Below, piece after piece: positions 7,787 to 16,127 of a stretch of 39,879 nt of DNA. Positions within the stretch are counted from its first letter, which is position 1. Every line of letters begins with the position of its first letter. The notes under the pieces were generated by a model, which was given only the letters and a program-made list of their open reading frames with translations, was not told the origin of the DNA and did not search any database. The position numbers and the translations under genes were made by a program. This stretch comes from TMED108 sp964386795 (lineage in GTDB: Bacteria; Fidelibacterota; Marinisomatia; Marinisomatales; TCS55): contig CAYLUE010000010.1 in NCBI GenBank assembly GCA_964386795.1, positions 1 through 39,879 on the forward strand. Reading direction: 5' to 3'.

Positions 7787-9296
7787 ATAGCTCCTCCAAT
7801 ACATCGCTTCTGCTTTTTTGTCTACGCATTCGAATTAATCCAAATCCAATAATTAATAAGGAAGGCGTAATGATATTTGCCCATTTCCATGTTCTTTTTG
7901 ATCCATCAGAAATATCTTGAAGCGGTCGAGAAGTTATTTCTCGTGAACGCAAAGCGATCAAGTCTTGGTCTCCGATTAAATAATCAACTGAATTTAAAAT
8001 AAAGATGTGATTCTCAGGAGAACGGCCTCCGCCATTATCAGCCATAAATTCTGAATCACTAACCAGTATTACTTGGTTAAGTGCCCCTAAAGAATTAACT
8101 AGCTCAGTTCTTGCACCTAATACCTGATTCGATTTATTAAATATTCGCATAAAAGGATTTTGTTTTGGATCAGGGCTTAGATTAAAGGTTCCCTTAAGCT
8201 CTCCTGATTGCTCAGATGTGAAAAATAAAGGTGTAAACTTAACCTGTCCAATAGAGCTAGAATCTTGCTTAATCTCACTTGGAAAAATTAATTGCATTTG
8301 CTCCAAGCCAGATACGATTGACTCATTCGCATTAAAATTTCTTACAATAGGCAGCAATGGATATTCCATTGGTACATTCATCCGAATTGGACCCATCTGT
8401 TGCTGAACATTCACTCTACCACAAATCTTATCGGTAACAAGATTCGCCTCTATTAAAAAACCATAGCCTTCGAGTATTGAAAAAATATCTGACTCGATAG
8501 GAAATGCTTGCTGTATTTGCAAATTTGTTTTTATTCGATTCTGAGCAATGAATATATTTCCCCCTCTATTCATAAACTCAGAAAGGTTTTTACCTTCATT
8601 AATGGTAAGTGAATCTGATATACCGCCCATCAAAATAGCTTGAATATCAACCGGCACTGCATCATTAAGCTTAATCACCCTAACATCATATCGCTGCCTT
8701 AGGACATTTTGAATATTTTGGTACTGCTCTGTTTGTCCTTCAAGCTGCGCGATTCCAACCGTAGGCTTATTGGTTTCTACGAGTTTTTTAATCTTGGTTG
8801 TAATCTCATATTCCAGTCCAGTTGTAGTTTGAATAACAGGTAAAACTTCTTTTTTATCTTCAAAAAGAATTACCATCCCCATCAGTACTCTTTTAACCTC
8901 CACTTTATCGTTTTCGATAACTTGTAATTGGAGTGGAGCAATACCAGACTTTTGAGCTTCTTCTTCTAACTTCTCCTGAGAAGCAAATTCAAATTTTATT
9001 TTCCCTTTGGATATTGCAGCATATTCTTCCAAAATATCTTGAAGATATCTTCGATTATTAGCGTATTCACCAGGTAAGTCATCAGAAAAATAAACTTTCA
9101 TAGTTAGTAAATCATCAACGTCCTTAATGACTGACTTGCTTGAAGTTGATAAGGAAAAGATATTGTTGTCTGTTAAGTCAATGCGGAAAAATCGGCTTGT
9201 CGAAATTGTATTTAATAAGAAAAGGGTTATAAATAAGACTAATCCAGGTGCAATTACCGATCGTTTGAGATCAATTTTTTGAAAAAATTTCTTCAT
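7779..9296 (-). CDS. GldG-like ABC transporter auxiliary protein
   Basis: Large periplasmic auxiliary subunit of a GldG-type ABC export system, 505 residues. It has an N-terminal membrane helix (about 14-30, VIAPGLVLFITLFLLNTI), a long extracytoplasmic region with the ABC_transp_aux pattern (VKVYFSDDLPGEYANNRRYLQD, YEITTKIKKLVE, then the IFIAQNRI and NHIFILNSVDYL blocks) and a C-terminal membrane helix (about 471-487) ending in a basic tail. In gliding Bacteroidota this partner works with GldF and GldA; in other FCB bacteria the role is unclear. I start it at 9296: the upstream gene ends as TAATG here and an AGGAGGTGG site lies at 9302-9310. A GTG-started version from 9305 would bury that site. 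Confidence 0.82.
   Translation of the reverse strand: MKKFFQKIDLKRSVIAPGLVLFITLFLLNTISTSRFFRIDLTDNNIFSLSTSSKSVIKDVDDLLTMKVYFSDDLPGEYANNRRYLQDILEEYAAISKGKIKFEFASQEKLEEEAQKSGIAPLQLQVIENDKVEVKRVLMGMVILFEDKKEVLPVIQTTTGLEYEITTKIKKLVETNKPTVGIAQLEGQTEQYQNIQNVLRQRYDVRVIKLNDAVPVDIQAILMGGISDSLTINEGKNLSEFMNRGGNIFIAQNRIKTNLQIQQAFPIESDIFSILEGYGFLIEANLVTDKICGRVNVQQQMGPIRMNVPMEYPLLPIVRNFNANESIVSGLEQMQLIFPSEIKQDSSSIGQVKFTPLFFTSEQSGELKGTFNLSPDPKQNPFMRIFNKSNQVLGARTELVNSLGALNQVILVSDSEFMADNGGGRSPENHIFILNSVDYLIGDQDLIALRSREITSRPLQDISDGSKRTWKWANIITPSLLIIGFGLIRMRRQKSRSDVLEELYG
7791..7797 (-). promoter_or_regulatory. Ribosome binding site deciding the DUF4340 start
   Basis: Minus-strand GGAGGAG four bases before the ATG at 7786. 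It lies inside the end of the upstream gene and selects this start over the in-frame upstream codon at 7804. Confidence 0.6.
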
Positions 9297-10009
9297 TATT
9301 TCCACCTCCTTACCTCTAGCGTTTGAATAGTAAGAAATAAGAAAAAGCCAATCATTGATATGAAATAAATTAAATTTCTTGAATCAATCACACCGCGTGA
9401 CATATTTGACAGATGATACTCTATTGCCAAAAATTGAAGCAACCCTGCAATTGAAGTCGGTACAAAAATCAATGTTTTATCAAGCATAAATATTATCAGA
9501 ACCATAAAGAGGCCAATAATAAATGCAACAACTTGGTTTTGAGTTACGCTACTTGCGTAGGTGCCAATTGCAGCAAAAGTAGCACCCATAAGCGCCAAGC
9601 CAAGATACCCGCTAAAAATTGCACCATAATCAATATTTGTTCCAACAAATACCAATGTAATAAAATGAATTGCTGTGGCAAGAAGACCTAAAAGAATTAA
9701 ACAGAGCGCTGCAAAAAACTTTCCCATGACAAATTCAAAAGTACTCAAAGGTAAGGTCGACATTGTCTCCATCGTTCCAATATCGTTCTCTCGTGCAATT
9801 AACCCCATTGTGATAGCTGGAATAAAAAATAAAAAAACCAATGGAATGATATCAAATAATGACCTTAAGTCCGACTGGCCAAAGAGAAAAAATCTATTGG
9901 TGAAAAAATATCCATTTACAATAGCAAAAATGACCAAAAAGATGTAAGCCATTGGACTGTTAAAGAATCCAACAAGCTCGCGGTAGAAAATGGTCTTTGT
10001 ATTACGCAT
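9296..10009 (-). CDS. ABC-2 type permease, GldF-like
   Basis: Membrane permease subunit of the same exporter, 237 residues from the chosen start MRNTKTIFYRELVGFF. Six hydrophobic segments are visible, including PMAYIFLVIFAIVNGYFF, DIIPLVFLFFIPAITMGLIA, the LCLILLGLLATAIHF stretch, a Gly/Ala-rich GYLGLALMGATFAAIG helix, and VVAFIIGLFMVLIIFML. The loop ENDIGTMETMSTLPLS after the second segment is typical of ABC-2 permeases of the GldF/NosY type. The frame is open back to 10051, but an AAGGTG site at 10016-10021 favours 10009. It overlaps the ATPase gene by 8 bases and shares TAATG with the next gene. Confidence 0.85.
   Translation of the reverse strand: MRNTKTIFYRELVGFFNSPMAYIFLVIFAIVNGYFFTNRFFLFGQSDLRSLFDIIPLVFLFFIPAITMGLIARENDIGTMETMSTLPLSTFEFVMGKFFAALCLILLGLLATAIHFITLVFVGTNIDYGAIFSGYLGLALMGATFAAIGTYASSVTQNQVVAFIIGLFMVLIIFMLDKTLIFVPTSIAGLLQFLAIEYHLSNMSRGVIDSRNLIYFISMIGFFLFLTIQTLEVRRWK
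9302..9310 (-). promoter_or_regulatory. Ribosome binding site of the GldG-type gene
   Basis: Minus-strand AGGAGGTGG five bases before the ATG at 9296, inside the last codons of the permease gene. It decides the ATG at 9296 over the GTG at 9305. Confidence 0.65.
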
Positions 10010-10946
10010 CTGCACCACCTTCCATCGTAAGATCTCTAAATATATCTTCAAGATTAGTTGTTCTAGGGCTCATTTTCAATATTGACCATTTGTTTTTTAC
10101 AGCATAATTAAAAATATCTTCGCGAGGGTCTTTGTTTTTTTCATATTCCAATTGAATTGTATCAATACTTTTATTTTTACTGGTTGAGATAAATTTTACA
10201 TTTGGCAATGTGGCCTGTATATGTTTAATTGAATCAACCTTTGCTCCTTTTACTTCCATGGTAAGTAGCACATTACCCATAAAGTTTGCCATTAACTCTT
10301 CACTGGTTCCATTAGCAACTATCTCTCCTTCATCAATAATAATTATACGATCGACCGTTGCTTGTATTTCCTGAAGAATATGGCTCGACATAAATACCAG
10401 CTTTTCCTTACCAAGAGATCTAATAAGGCTTCTGATCTCAATAATTTGATTGGGGTCAAGCCCTGTGACCGGCTCATCAAGAATCAATATTTTTGGATCA
10501 TGAATCATTGCTGCGGCGAGCCCAATACGCTGCTTATAACCTTTAGAGCAGTCAGATATATTTTTGTGAACTACGCCCCTGAGTCCGCACTGCTCAACAA
10601 CCCTTGCTAAGGCCTCTTTGTACTGTGGACCTGTTATATCTCTAATGGATGCCAAAAATTCAAGGTAATCATACACCCTCATCTCAGCATACAACGGATT
10701 TAATTCAGGCAGGTAGCCAATCTGCTTTTGTATAGAATGCACATCTTCTATAATATCCATATCATTGACTGTGATTGATCCATTTGTTGGAACTAGATAG
10801 CCTGTCATCATTTTTAAAGTAGTTGTTTTTCCTGCACCATTTGCGCCTAAAAACCCTATCACTTCTCCATCATTAAGGTCAAATGAAATGGATTTTACGG
10901 CTTCAACAGATCCGTAATTCTTACTTAGATCTTTAACTTTAATCAT
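10002..10946 (-). CDS. ABC transporter ATP-binding protein, GldA-like
   Basis: ATPase subunit of the Gld-like export complex, 314 residues, cytosolic. Walker A is GANGAGKTT (34-42), the signature is SKGYKQ (134-139), a variant of LSGGQ common in GldA-type ATPases, Walker B is ILILDEP (153-159), and the switch His is in MSSHILQE. A C-terminal extension of about 90 residues after the ATPase core ends with a TTNLEDIFRDLT block, as in the GldA/CcmA-type group. It is the first gene of a four-gene unit. Upstream is a 111-base gap that holds the terminator of the preceding operon, so it probably has its own promoter there. The transported substrate is unknown. Confidence 0.93.
   Translation of the reverse strand: MIKVKDLSKNYGSVEAVKSISFDLNDGEVIGFLGANGAGKTTTLKMMTGYLVPTNGSITVNDMDIIEDVHSIQKQIGYLPELNPLYAEMRVYDYLEFLASIRDITGPQYKEALARVVEQCGLRGVVHKNISDCSKGYKQRIGLAAAMIHDPKILILDEPVTGLDPNQIIEIRSLIRSLGKEKLVFMSSHILQEIQATVDRIIIIDEGEIVANGTSEELMANFMGNVLLTMEVKGAKVDSIKHIQATLPNVKFISTSKNKSIDTIQLEYEKNKDPREDIFNYAVKNKWSILKMSPRTTNLEDIFRDLTMEGGADA
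10016..10021 (-). promoter_or_regulatory. Ribosome binding site of the permease gene
   Basis: Minus-strand AAGGTG (within GGAAGGTGGTG) six bases before the ATG at 10009. It supports that start over the open frame reaching 10051. Confidence 0.5.
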
Positions 10947-11013
10947 TAATTAAATACCTCAATTTTTGAGTTACTGTGTCTAAAAAATTATTTATTGTTA
11001 CTAAAATATCATT

Positions 11014-11032
11014 AAAAAAGTTCCGCGAACTT
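11014..11032 (-). terminator. Intrinsic terminator after the large catabolic operon
   Basis: Read on the minus strand, AAGTTC-GCG-GAACTT (11032 to 11018) forms a perfect 6-bp stem with a 3-base loop, directly followed by TTTT (11017-11014). It lies 26 bases past the stop of the last gene of the operon and before the ABC operon. The stem is short and only moderately GC-rich, so termination may be partial. Confidence 0.6.
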
Positions 11033-11057
11033 AAAAAGCTTAAGAAAATAATTCAAA

Positions 11058-11930
11058 TCATCTCGTTAATAAATTTTTATCAAGAATTTTTTTGATTACC
11101 CCTGTATGCTTAGGGCTAGAGCCGCAGCAAGAACCTATAATTGCAGGGGATTCAGTTATATAATTCGTCATCATAGATTCAAAAGAGATCTCATCAATCT
11201 TTTTATCCATCGCTCCATCTGGCTCAGGTTCTGATTCACCAAGGTTAGGGTAAATACCCCAGTTACCATTCCACTCTTCTTTAAATTTAGCTAAAGCTTG
11301 ATTGGACTTAGTAAAAGTATTGCAATTTAATAACATACAACCAACCTGCTCTGCGCTTAAGGCGTATACACTTTCAAGGCTATGCCCTGAAAGAAGATGC
11401 GATGAATCTTTAATAATTAGACTAAGCCATGTTTTACTAAAACCACTTGCAGCTTTAAGGGCAATTTCTATCTCTTCAATATGGCCCATTGTTTCAAAAA
11501 GAATTATTTCTATACCCGCTTCCCTAAACCACATTAATGTTTCACCATAGCTATCTTCTGCAGCAGACTGTCCAGGAAATAAATCTGGTCGATAACAATC
11601 TTCCAGTGATGTGATAGACCCTGCGATAAAGGATGCTTTTGAATTATATGCAGACTCTACTGCTTTCATCAGGCTTAACTTGGCGCGCTCACTAGCTCGC
11701 CTAGGGCTTAAATCTATTTTTCGATAAGACCATGAAGTGCTTCTAAATGTATTGGTGGTGATTATATCAGCACCAGCATTGATATAATCACAGTGAACAG
11801 AAAGCACATCTTTTGGATTTGTAATATTAGCTTCAGCGGACCATAATGGCAAAGGTAGCTCTAGGCCGCGCTCCATCAACTGCGTCCCCATTGCGCCATC
11901 TAAAATTAAAGTGCGATTACTGACAGGCAT
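11058..11930 (-). CDS. Homocysteine S-methyltransferase family protein
   Basis: Zinc-dependent methyltransferase of the MmuM/BHMT family (290 residues), which moves a methyl group from S-methylmethionine, betaine or a similar donor to homocysteine, giving methionine. The N-terminus LILDGAMGTQL (8-18) is the family signature. The zinc ligands are Cys203 (LLNCN) and Cys268-Cys269 (GSCCG). TNTFR (59-63) is the conserved loop after the second strand. It overlaps the Kunitz gene by 14 bases and ends the long minus-strand operon, shortly before the hairpin at 11018-11032. No ribosome site is obvious. It may salvage methionine or use a methylated donor, but the donor cannot be read from sequence. 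Confidence 0.88.
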   Translation of the reverse strand: MPVSNRTLILDGAMGTQLMERGLELPLPLWSAEANITNPKDVLSVHCDYINAGADIITTNTFRSTSWSYRKIDLSPRRASERAKLSLMKAVESAYNSKASFIAGSITSLEDCYRPDLFPGQSAAEDSYGETLMWFREAGIEIILFETMGHIEEIEIALKAASGFSKTWLSLIIKDSSHLLSGHSLESVYALSAEQVGCMLLNCNTFTKSNQALAKFKEEWNGNWGIYPNLGESEPEPDGAMDKKIDEISFESMMTNYITESPAIIGSCCGSSPKHTGVIKKILDKNLLTR

Positions 11931-12198
11931 TCATGCATTCGTTCAAAGTCTCAAAAGGGACTGTGCCATTACAGCCTCCCCAACCAAACTCTTTGCATTT
12001 TTGCGTTTTTTGATCAAAATAGTATTTTGGAATCCAAGCTCTACAGGGACCTGGATCAGGTTTTAATTCGCATAAAACACCAGACCTAAGAAGCATATCA
12101 TTCTTCATAGTTTCAAGGGCGTTGGAATTACTGTTTAAATCATCGCATGAAAACAATAATGCACATGACAATAGAGCAAATAATTTTATTTTAACCAA
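11917..12198 (-). CDS. Kunitz/BPTI-domain lipoprotein, putative protease inhibitor
   Basis: Small exported protein of 93 residues from a TTG start at 12198, which has GAGG eight bases upstream. A hydrophobic signal ends in LLFSC, making Cys18 the likely lipid site, followed by an Asp/Asn/Ser-rich linker. Residues 43-92 form a Kunitz (BPTI) domain with six cysteines at 43, 52, 68, 76, 88 and 92. Spacings of 8, 15, 7, 11 and 3 compare with 8, 15, 7, 12 and 3 in BPTI, implying disulfides 43-92, 52-76 and 68-88. The reactive loop PGPCRA puts Arg53 at P1, predicting inhibition of trypsin-like serine proteases. FGWGGC matches the conserved core. Kunitz domains are mostly animal, so transfer is possible. 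An upstream in-frame extension to 12318 is rejected. Confidence 0.85.
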   Translation of the reverse strand: MVKIKLFALLSCALLFSCDDLNSNSNALETMKNDMLLRSGVLCELKPDPGPCRAWIPKYYFDQKTQKCKEFGWGGCNGTVPFETLNECMNACQ

Positions 12199-12407
12199 GA
12201 TACTAGCCTCATTATTAAATATATCAACAAATTTATGATTATTAATGTTGTTATTGGAAAGTAAAATCTTACGTTTTTGGAACCCAATCGAATATCTCCA
12301 GGAAGTCGCCCCAACCAACCTAGTTTATCAGAGAAAATATTTAATATAAAACCAAGTACAATCGTCATCATACCTATGATTATTAACCATTTACTAATAT
12401 CCTTCAT
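12186..12407 (-). CDS. DUF2905 family small membrane protein
   Basis: 73-residue protein with the DUF2905 layout: a first membrane helix (WLIIIGMMTIVLGFIL, about 7-22), the family core GRLPGDIRL (about 33-41) with GSKNVRFYFPI, and a second helix (ITTLIIINLLIYLIM). The family is widespread in bacteria and has no established function. It lies 9 bases from the nucleotidyltransferase gene and overlaps the Kunitz gene by 13 bases, so it is part of the same transcript. Its presence says little about the pathway. Confidence 0.88.
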   Translation of the reverse strand: MKDISKWLIIIGMMTIVLGFILNIFSDKLGWLGRLPGDIRLGSKNVRFYFPITTLIIINLLIYLIMRLVSWLK

Positions 12408-12416
12408 TTTAAATCA

Positions 12417-13298
12417 TCAAAATAAATTGGACGGATAATTTCCCAATTCGACCAGTTTTAATATTTGAGATTCTACAAATGGCTTATCTTCTTTATAGGT
12501 TACGCCAAACCATGAAGCGTTACTTTGTAAAACACGTAGTTTTTCTTGCTCGCTTTCAATTAATTCATTTATTACAGAAGGAATTAAATACTCACTTTTT
12601 TCCTGCTCCCCGTGCTCATCTAAAAAAGAAGTAAAGCCTGCTTTAAGATATGAAAACAATTTTGGCGTGAATCCCCACATATTCATAGATACCGGCTCAC
12701 TTCCATCTAGTGCTAGTGCTCCTTTAGAAGAAATTGCATTCTCAGTTTTTATTATTTCATGCGTTTCAACGATATTAATTAAATGATTATCGCTTACAGT
12801 GCAAACGCCTCTACTGACGCCTCCAAAATCTGATAAAGTATTATCCAATTGAAATGCAACCATGCTAAAACCAGAGAAATCACTATTATAGTAATCAGCA
12901 ATTAATTGAAAGGATTCTCTACCGTAAAAATCATCACCATTAATTGCAGCAAATGGCTCATCTATTATATCTGATGCAGCAAGTATCGCTTGGCCTGTAC
13001 CCCATGGCTTTTCTCTAAAATCAGGGCATGAATAACCATCAGGTAAATCATTAAGATCTTGAATTGCAAATTCAATAGCAATGCTATCATTATATTTACT
13101 AGTAATCTGATTTTCAAAATCAGACTTAAATTCTTCTCGTATAATAAAAACCACTTTGTTAAATCCAGCCTGAATGGCATCATATACTGAATAGTCAATT
13201 ATGGTTTCACCATTTGGACCCATTGGATCTAATTGCTTTAACCCGCCATATCGAGAACCCATTCCCGCAGCCATCACGAGTAATGTCAAATCGCGCAT
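12417..13298 (-). CDS. NTP_transferase family sugar-1-phosphate nucleotidyltransferase
   Basis: Cytosolic nucleotidyltransferase of 293 residues that likely joins a sugar-1-phosphate to a nucleoside triphosphate. The nucleotide-binding loop LLVMAAGMGSRYGGLKQL (6-23) is a variant of the family GxGxRxxPLTK motif. WGTGQA (99-104) and NGDDFYG (120-126), with the metal-binding Asp pair, are clearly visible. A WGF block (MNMWGFTPKL) follows. It sits 27 bases after a galactokinase-like kinase gene, so the pair could phosphorylate a sugar and activate it to a nucleotide sugar, for example galactose or GalNAc released by the GH2 and GH109 enzymes upstream. Base and sugar specificity are not resolved. 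Confidence 0.85.
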   Translation of the reverse strand: MRDLTLLVMAAGMGSRYGGLKQLDPMGPNGETIIDYSVYDAIQAGFNKVVFIIREEFKSDFENQITSKYNDSIAIEFAIQDLNDLPDGYSCPDFREKPWGTGQAILAASDIIDEPFAAINGDDFYGRESFQLIADYYNSDFSGFSMVAFQLDNTLSDFGGVSRGVCTVSDNHLINIVETHEIIKTENAISSKGALALDGSEPVSMNMWGFTPKLFSYLKAGFTSFLDEHGEQEKSEYLIPSVINELIESEQEKLRVLQSNASWFGVTYKEDKPFVESQILKLVELGNYPSNLF

Positions 13299-13325
13299 AA
13301 CATACCTATTTTAATTATAAAGAAA

Positions 13326-14372
13326 TTAATCTATTCTAGTGCCATCGTCAGCATGGATTATATGGGCAGTTCCACCTGCATTTTCAATGGCGTTTGCTAT
13401 ATCGTTTGGATTTTTTGGTGCATAGGCGAACATGCAGCCTCCACCGCCTGATCCATTTACTTTTGCACCCAAAGCACCCGCTTTGATACTTTCATGAATC
13501 ATATTATCTATTTTTTCAGTACTAACTTTTAGCTTATCCCTTAGCACTAAATGGTGATCTGATAATAATTGCCCAATCTGGTTATGATCAATTTCACCTT
13601 TTTGCAATTCCTTGATTCCTTGAAATAAAATTTCTCTATTTTGAATTGTAGCTTCAAGTAAAATTTGTTCATCGTGATTTAGAATTGATTTTCCATGCTC
13701 TACAGAGCAATTGTTAAAACTTATATCTGGGTATATTATGTTTATTTTTTTCATAATTGATATCCGTTGATCACGGCAACGTTTCAAAATAGCCATGGTA
13801 TCTTTTGGTTGATTGGAATTTCCCAAAACGAACGTTTTTAACTTTGGCTGTAACTGCTTTACGCTAAAAGGTTGTTGATCTAAATAAATACACCCGCCAA
13901 TTGCAGTGCTATATTGATCCATCATTCCACCAGGCTCATTAAATTCAACCACTTCGGCTTGATAGGCAAGGCGGGCAATAATTTCATTATTCCAATTTGG
14001 GGGATTATCAGCTATTTTTGAAATTAGATGTATCCACCCAACAACGATTGAGGAGGAGCTACTTGTACCTGCCTGAATTGGGATATTGCTTTCTATCTTA
14101 GATTCAAACCCATTAGAAAATACTAAACCCTCTTTCAAGCATACATTCATTGCGCTTTTGAAATAATCACGATCTTTTAAGTAATTTAAATCATCTAAAG
14201 AAAATTCCTCAACCTGATCAAGATCCGGCATATTAATAATTATTTTTCTATCTTTCCTTTTGGATACACTAATCGAGGAGTGAAGTGAAATAGCTAATGC
14301 AATAACCGGTAATCCCAGATAATCTTGATGCTCGCCAAAAAGACATATTCTACCTGGGGTAATTACTTTCAT
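13326..14372 (-). CDS. GHMP family sugar kinase, galactokinase-like
   Basis: ATP-dependent small-molecule kinase of the GHMP superfamily, 348 residues. The N-terminal PGRICLFGEHQDYLG (6-20) is close to the galactokinase signature GRVNLIGEHxDY. The ATP loop is PIQAGTSSSSS (98-108), and the third motif is VNGSGGGGCM near residues 306-315. These features suggest a sugar 1-kinase; mevalonate kinase is less likely given the DY motif. It directly follows the symporter gene (no bases between) and precedes a nucleotidyltransferase, forming a transport, phosphorylation, activation series. Likely substrates are galactose, a uronic acid or a related hexose. The precise sugar is not determinable. Confidence 0.85.
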   Translation of the reverse strand: MKVITPGRICLFGEHQDYLGLPVIALAISLHSSISVSKRKDRKIIINMPDLDQVEEFSLDDLNYLKDRDYFKSAMNVCLKEGLVFSNGFESKIESNIPIQAGTSSSSSIVVGWIHLISKIADNPPNWNNEIIARLAYQAEVVEFNEPGGMMDQYSTAIGGCIYLDQQPFSVKQLQPKLKTFVLGNSNQPKDTMAILKRCRDQRISIMKKINIIYPDISFNNCSVEHGKSILNHDEQILLEATIQNREILFQGIKELQKGEIDHNQIGQLLSDHHLVLRDKLKVSTEKIDNMIHESIKAGALGAKVNGSGGGGCMFAYAPKNPNDIANAIENAGGTAHIIHADDGTRID

Positions 14373-16127
14373 CTATATGGTATTAGTAGAATGCTTGAAC
14401 CAAGCTTTAAATAGTACGAATGATGAAATTATAGATATGCCAATTAGAATGATTGCGGTTTGATAGTGTCCATATATCACACTTCCAACCCCGAGCAATA
14501 CTCCATATACAGATGTGGTCCCGCATAGCATGCAAAGCAATCCAATAGGTACAGACCATTGTTCACCCGCATGATTAGATGAATAATTTTTCCAACCTGG
14601 GCCACCTGGATTTACTTTTTTTACAAAATTCTTTAATGTTTTTTCATCATCCGGGGGCGTAATAAATGTAGCAATTATCCAAGTAGCTGTGGTTAATAAC
14701 GCTCCAATGATTATTTCTTGCCAGCTTTCAAGGTTGTGGCTGTAGAAATTAAAATAATAAGCGATAATTAGAGAACTGATCATTGCAACAATTTCTGTAT
14801 AAGCATTAATGCGCCACCAAAACCATCTCAATAAATAAATCAATCCTGTACCAGCACCAATCATAAGCAATAGATCAAAGGCTTGTGAGGCGCTAGTTAG
14901 TATTAATCCTAACCCTGCACCTAGAACAATTGATATAACGGTAAATATCCTTCCCATCGCGACCAATTGACTTTCACTGGCATTCGGATTGATAAAACGT
15001 TTATAAAAATCATTCACTAAATAACTTGCTCCAAGATTAAGCTGGGTGCTCATTGTGCTCATAAATGCAGCAATTAAGGAGGCGGCAACAAGACCTAATA
15101 GCCCTGATGGTAATAATGTGAGCATAGCAGGGTACGCAACATCATGCCCTAACTTGTTAGCCGGTAAATCTGGGAATGCTCTTTGAATATCTGATAACTC
15201 GGGAAAAATAATTAAAGAGGATAATGCAATAATTATCCAAGGCCATGGACGTAGGGCATAATGCGCAATATTAAATAATAAAGTCGCTCCTATTGCATTT
15301 TTTTCATCTTTTGCGGAGAACATTCGTTGCGCTATATATCCTCCTCCTCCAGGCTCCGCTCCTGGATAGTAGCTTGCCCACCATTGCACTGCAAGAGGAA
15401 CAAGCATGACAGGTACCCATACACTTGGGTCAGATAGATCAGGTACTAATGATAGGCTATCTATAACATTTTCATGTAGAGTTAAATTTTTTATACCACC
15501 AATTTGTGGCAAATTGATTATATAAAACATTGCAAGGATAGAGCCGATCATTGCTAATATAAATTGAACAAAATCTGTAATGATTACCGCTCTAAGACCT
15601 CCTAGGGTTGAGTAGATTAGCGTAATTGAACAAGCGATCAATAATGTTTGCCAACCTTTCCAGCCTAGAATAATCTCTCCAAATTTTACTGCAGCTAAAC
15701 TTACAGTACCCATAACCAGAACATTAAAAATTAGACCTAGATATAATGCTCTAAACCCCCTTAAAAACGCTGCGGCTTTACCGCTGTATCGTAATTCATA
15801 AAATTCGATATCTGTTAATACATTAGACCTTCGCCACAGTTTAGCATATATAAAAACCGTTAACATGCCTGTCAATAAAAAAGCCCACCAACCCCAATTG
15901 CCTGAAACGCCTTTTTGTCTAACGAGATCTGTTACTAAGTTAGGAGTGTCGGTTGAAAATGTGGTAGCTACCATGGAAATACCAAGCAGCCACCAAGGCA
16001 TATCTCTTCCAGCTAAGAAAAAAGATTTTGTATTAGATCCCGCTTTTTTAGAAGCCCAAATTCCAATTGTTAATGCAATTAAAAAATAGGCTATTATAAT
16101 AACCCAATCTATAGTGGCCATATTCAT
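14373..16127 (-). CDS. Sodium:solute symporter (SSS family)
   Basis: Sodium-coupled uptake transporter of the SSS/SLC5 family with 584 residues and about 13-14 membrane helices. The start is typical: a first helix (IDWVIIIAYFLIALTIGIWA), then SKKAGSNTKSFFLAGRDMPWWLLGISMVATTFS, where FFLAGRDMPWW is the family hallmark. The sodium-site region TFSTDTPNL follows, and STMSTQLNLGASYLVNDFY is the conserved TM8-9 block. Start and stop neighbours are adjacent to GH109 and the kinase with no spacer, so it is tightly cotranscribed. It may import a monosaccharide freed by the exported enzymes, but amino acids remain possible. Confidence 0.92.
   Translation of the reverse strand: MNMATIDWVIIIAYFLIALTIGIWASKKAGSNTKSFFLAGRDMPWWLLGISMVATTFSTDTPNLVTDLVRQKGVSGNWGWWAFLLTGMLTVFIYAKLWRRSNVLTDIEFYELRYSGKAAAFLRGFRALYLGLIFNVLVMGTVSLAAVKFGEIILGWKGWQTLLIACSITLIYSTLGGLRAVIITDFVQFILAMIGSILAMFYIINLPQIGGIKNLTLHENVIDSLSLVPDLSDPSVWVPVMLVPLAVQWWASYYPGAEPGGGGYIAQRMFSAKDEKNAIGATLLFNIAHYALRPWPWIIIALSSLIIFPELSDIQRAFPDLPANKLGHDVAYPAMLTLLPSGLLGLVAASLIAAFMSTMSTQLNLGASYLVNDFYKRFINPNASESQLVAMGRIFTVISIVLGAGLGLILTSASQAFDLLLMIGAGTGLIYLLRWFWWRINAYTEIVAMISSLIIAYYFNFYSHNLESWQEIIIGALLTTATWIIATFITPPDDEKTLKNFVKKVNPGGPGWKNYSSNHAGEQWSVPIGLLCMLCGTTSVYGVLLGVGSVIYGHYQTAIILIGISIISSFVLFKAWFKHSTNTI

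Noticed and set aside
7787..7804. DUF4340 start at 7804
   Set aside because: It would include the GGAGGAG ribosome site (7791-7797) within coding sequence. The ATG at 7786 is correctly spaced from it.
10947..11057. Riboswitch before the ABC operon or near the methyltransferase gene
   Set aside because: The gap holds only the short terminator hairpin and AT-rich sequence, too short and simple for an SAM or cobalamin riboswitch.
12199..12318. Upstream extension of the Kunitz gene to 12318
   Set aside because: It would overlap most of the DUF2905 gene and place the signal peptide in the middle of the protein. The TTG at 12198 with an upstream GAGG gives a normal lipoprotein signal.
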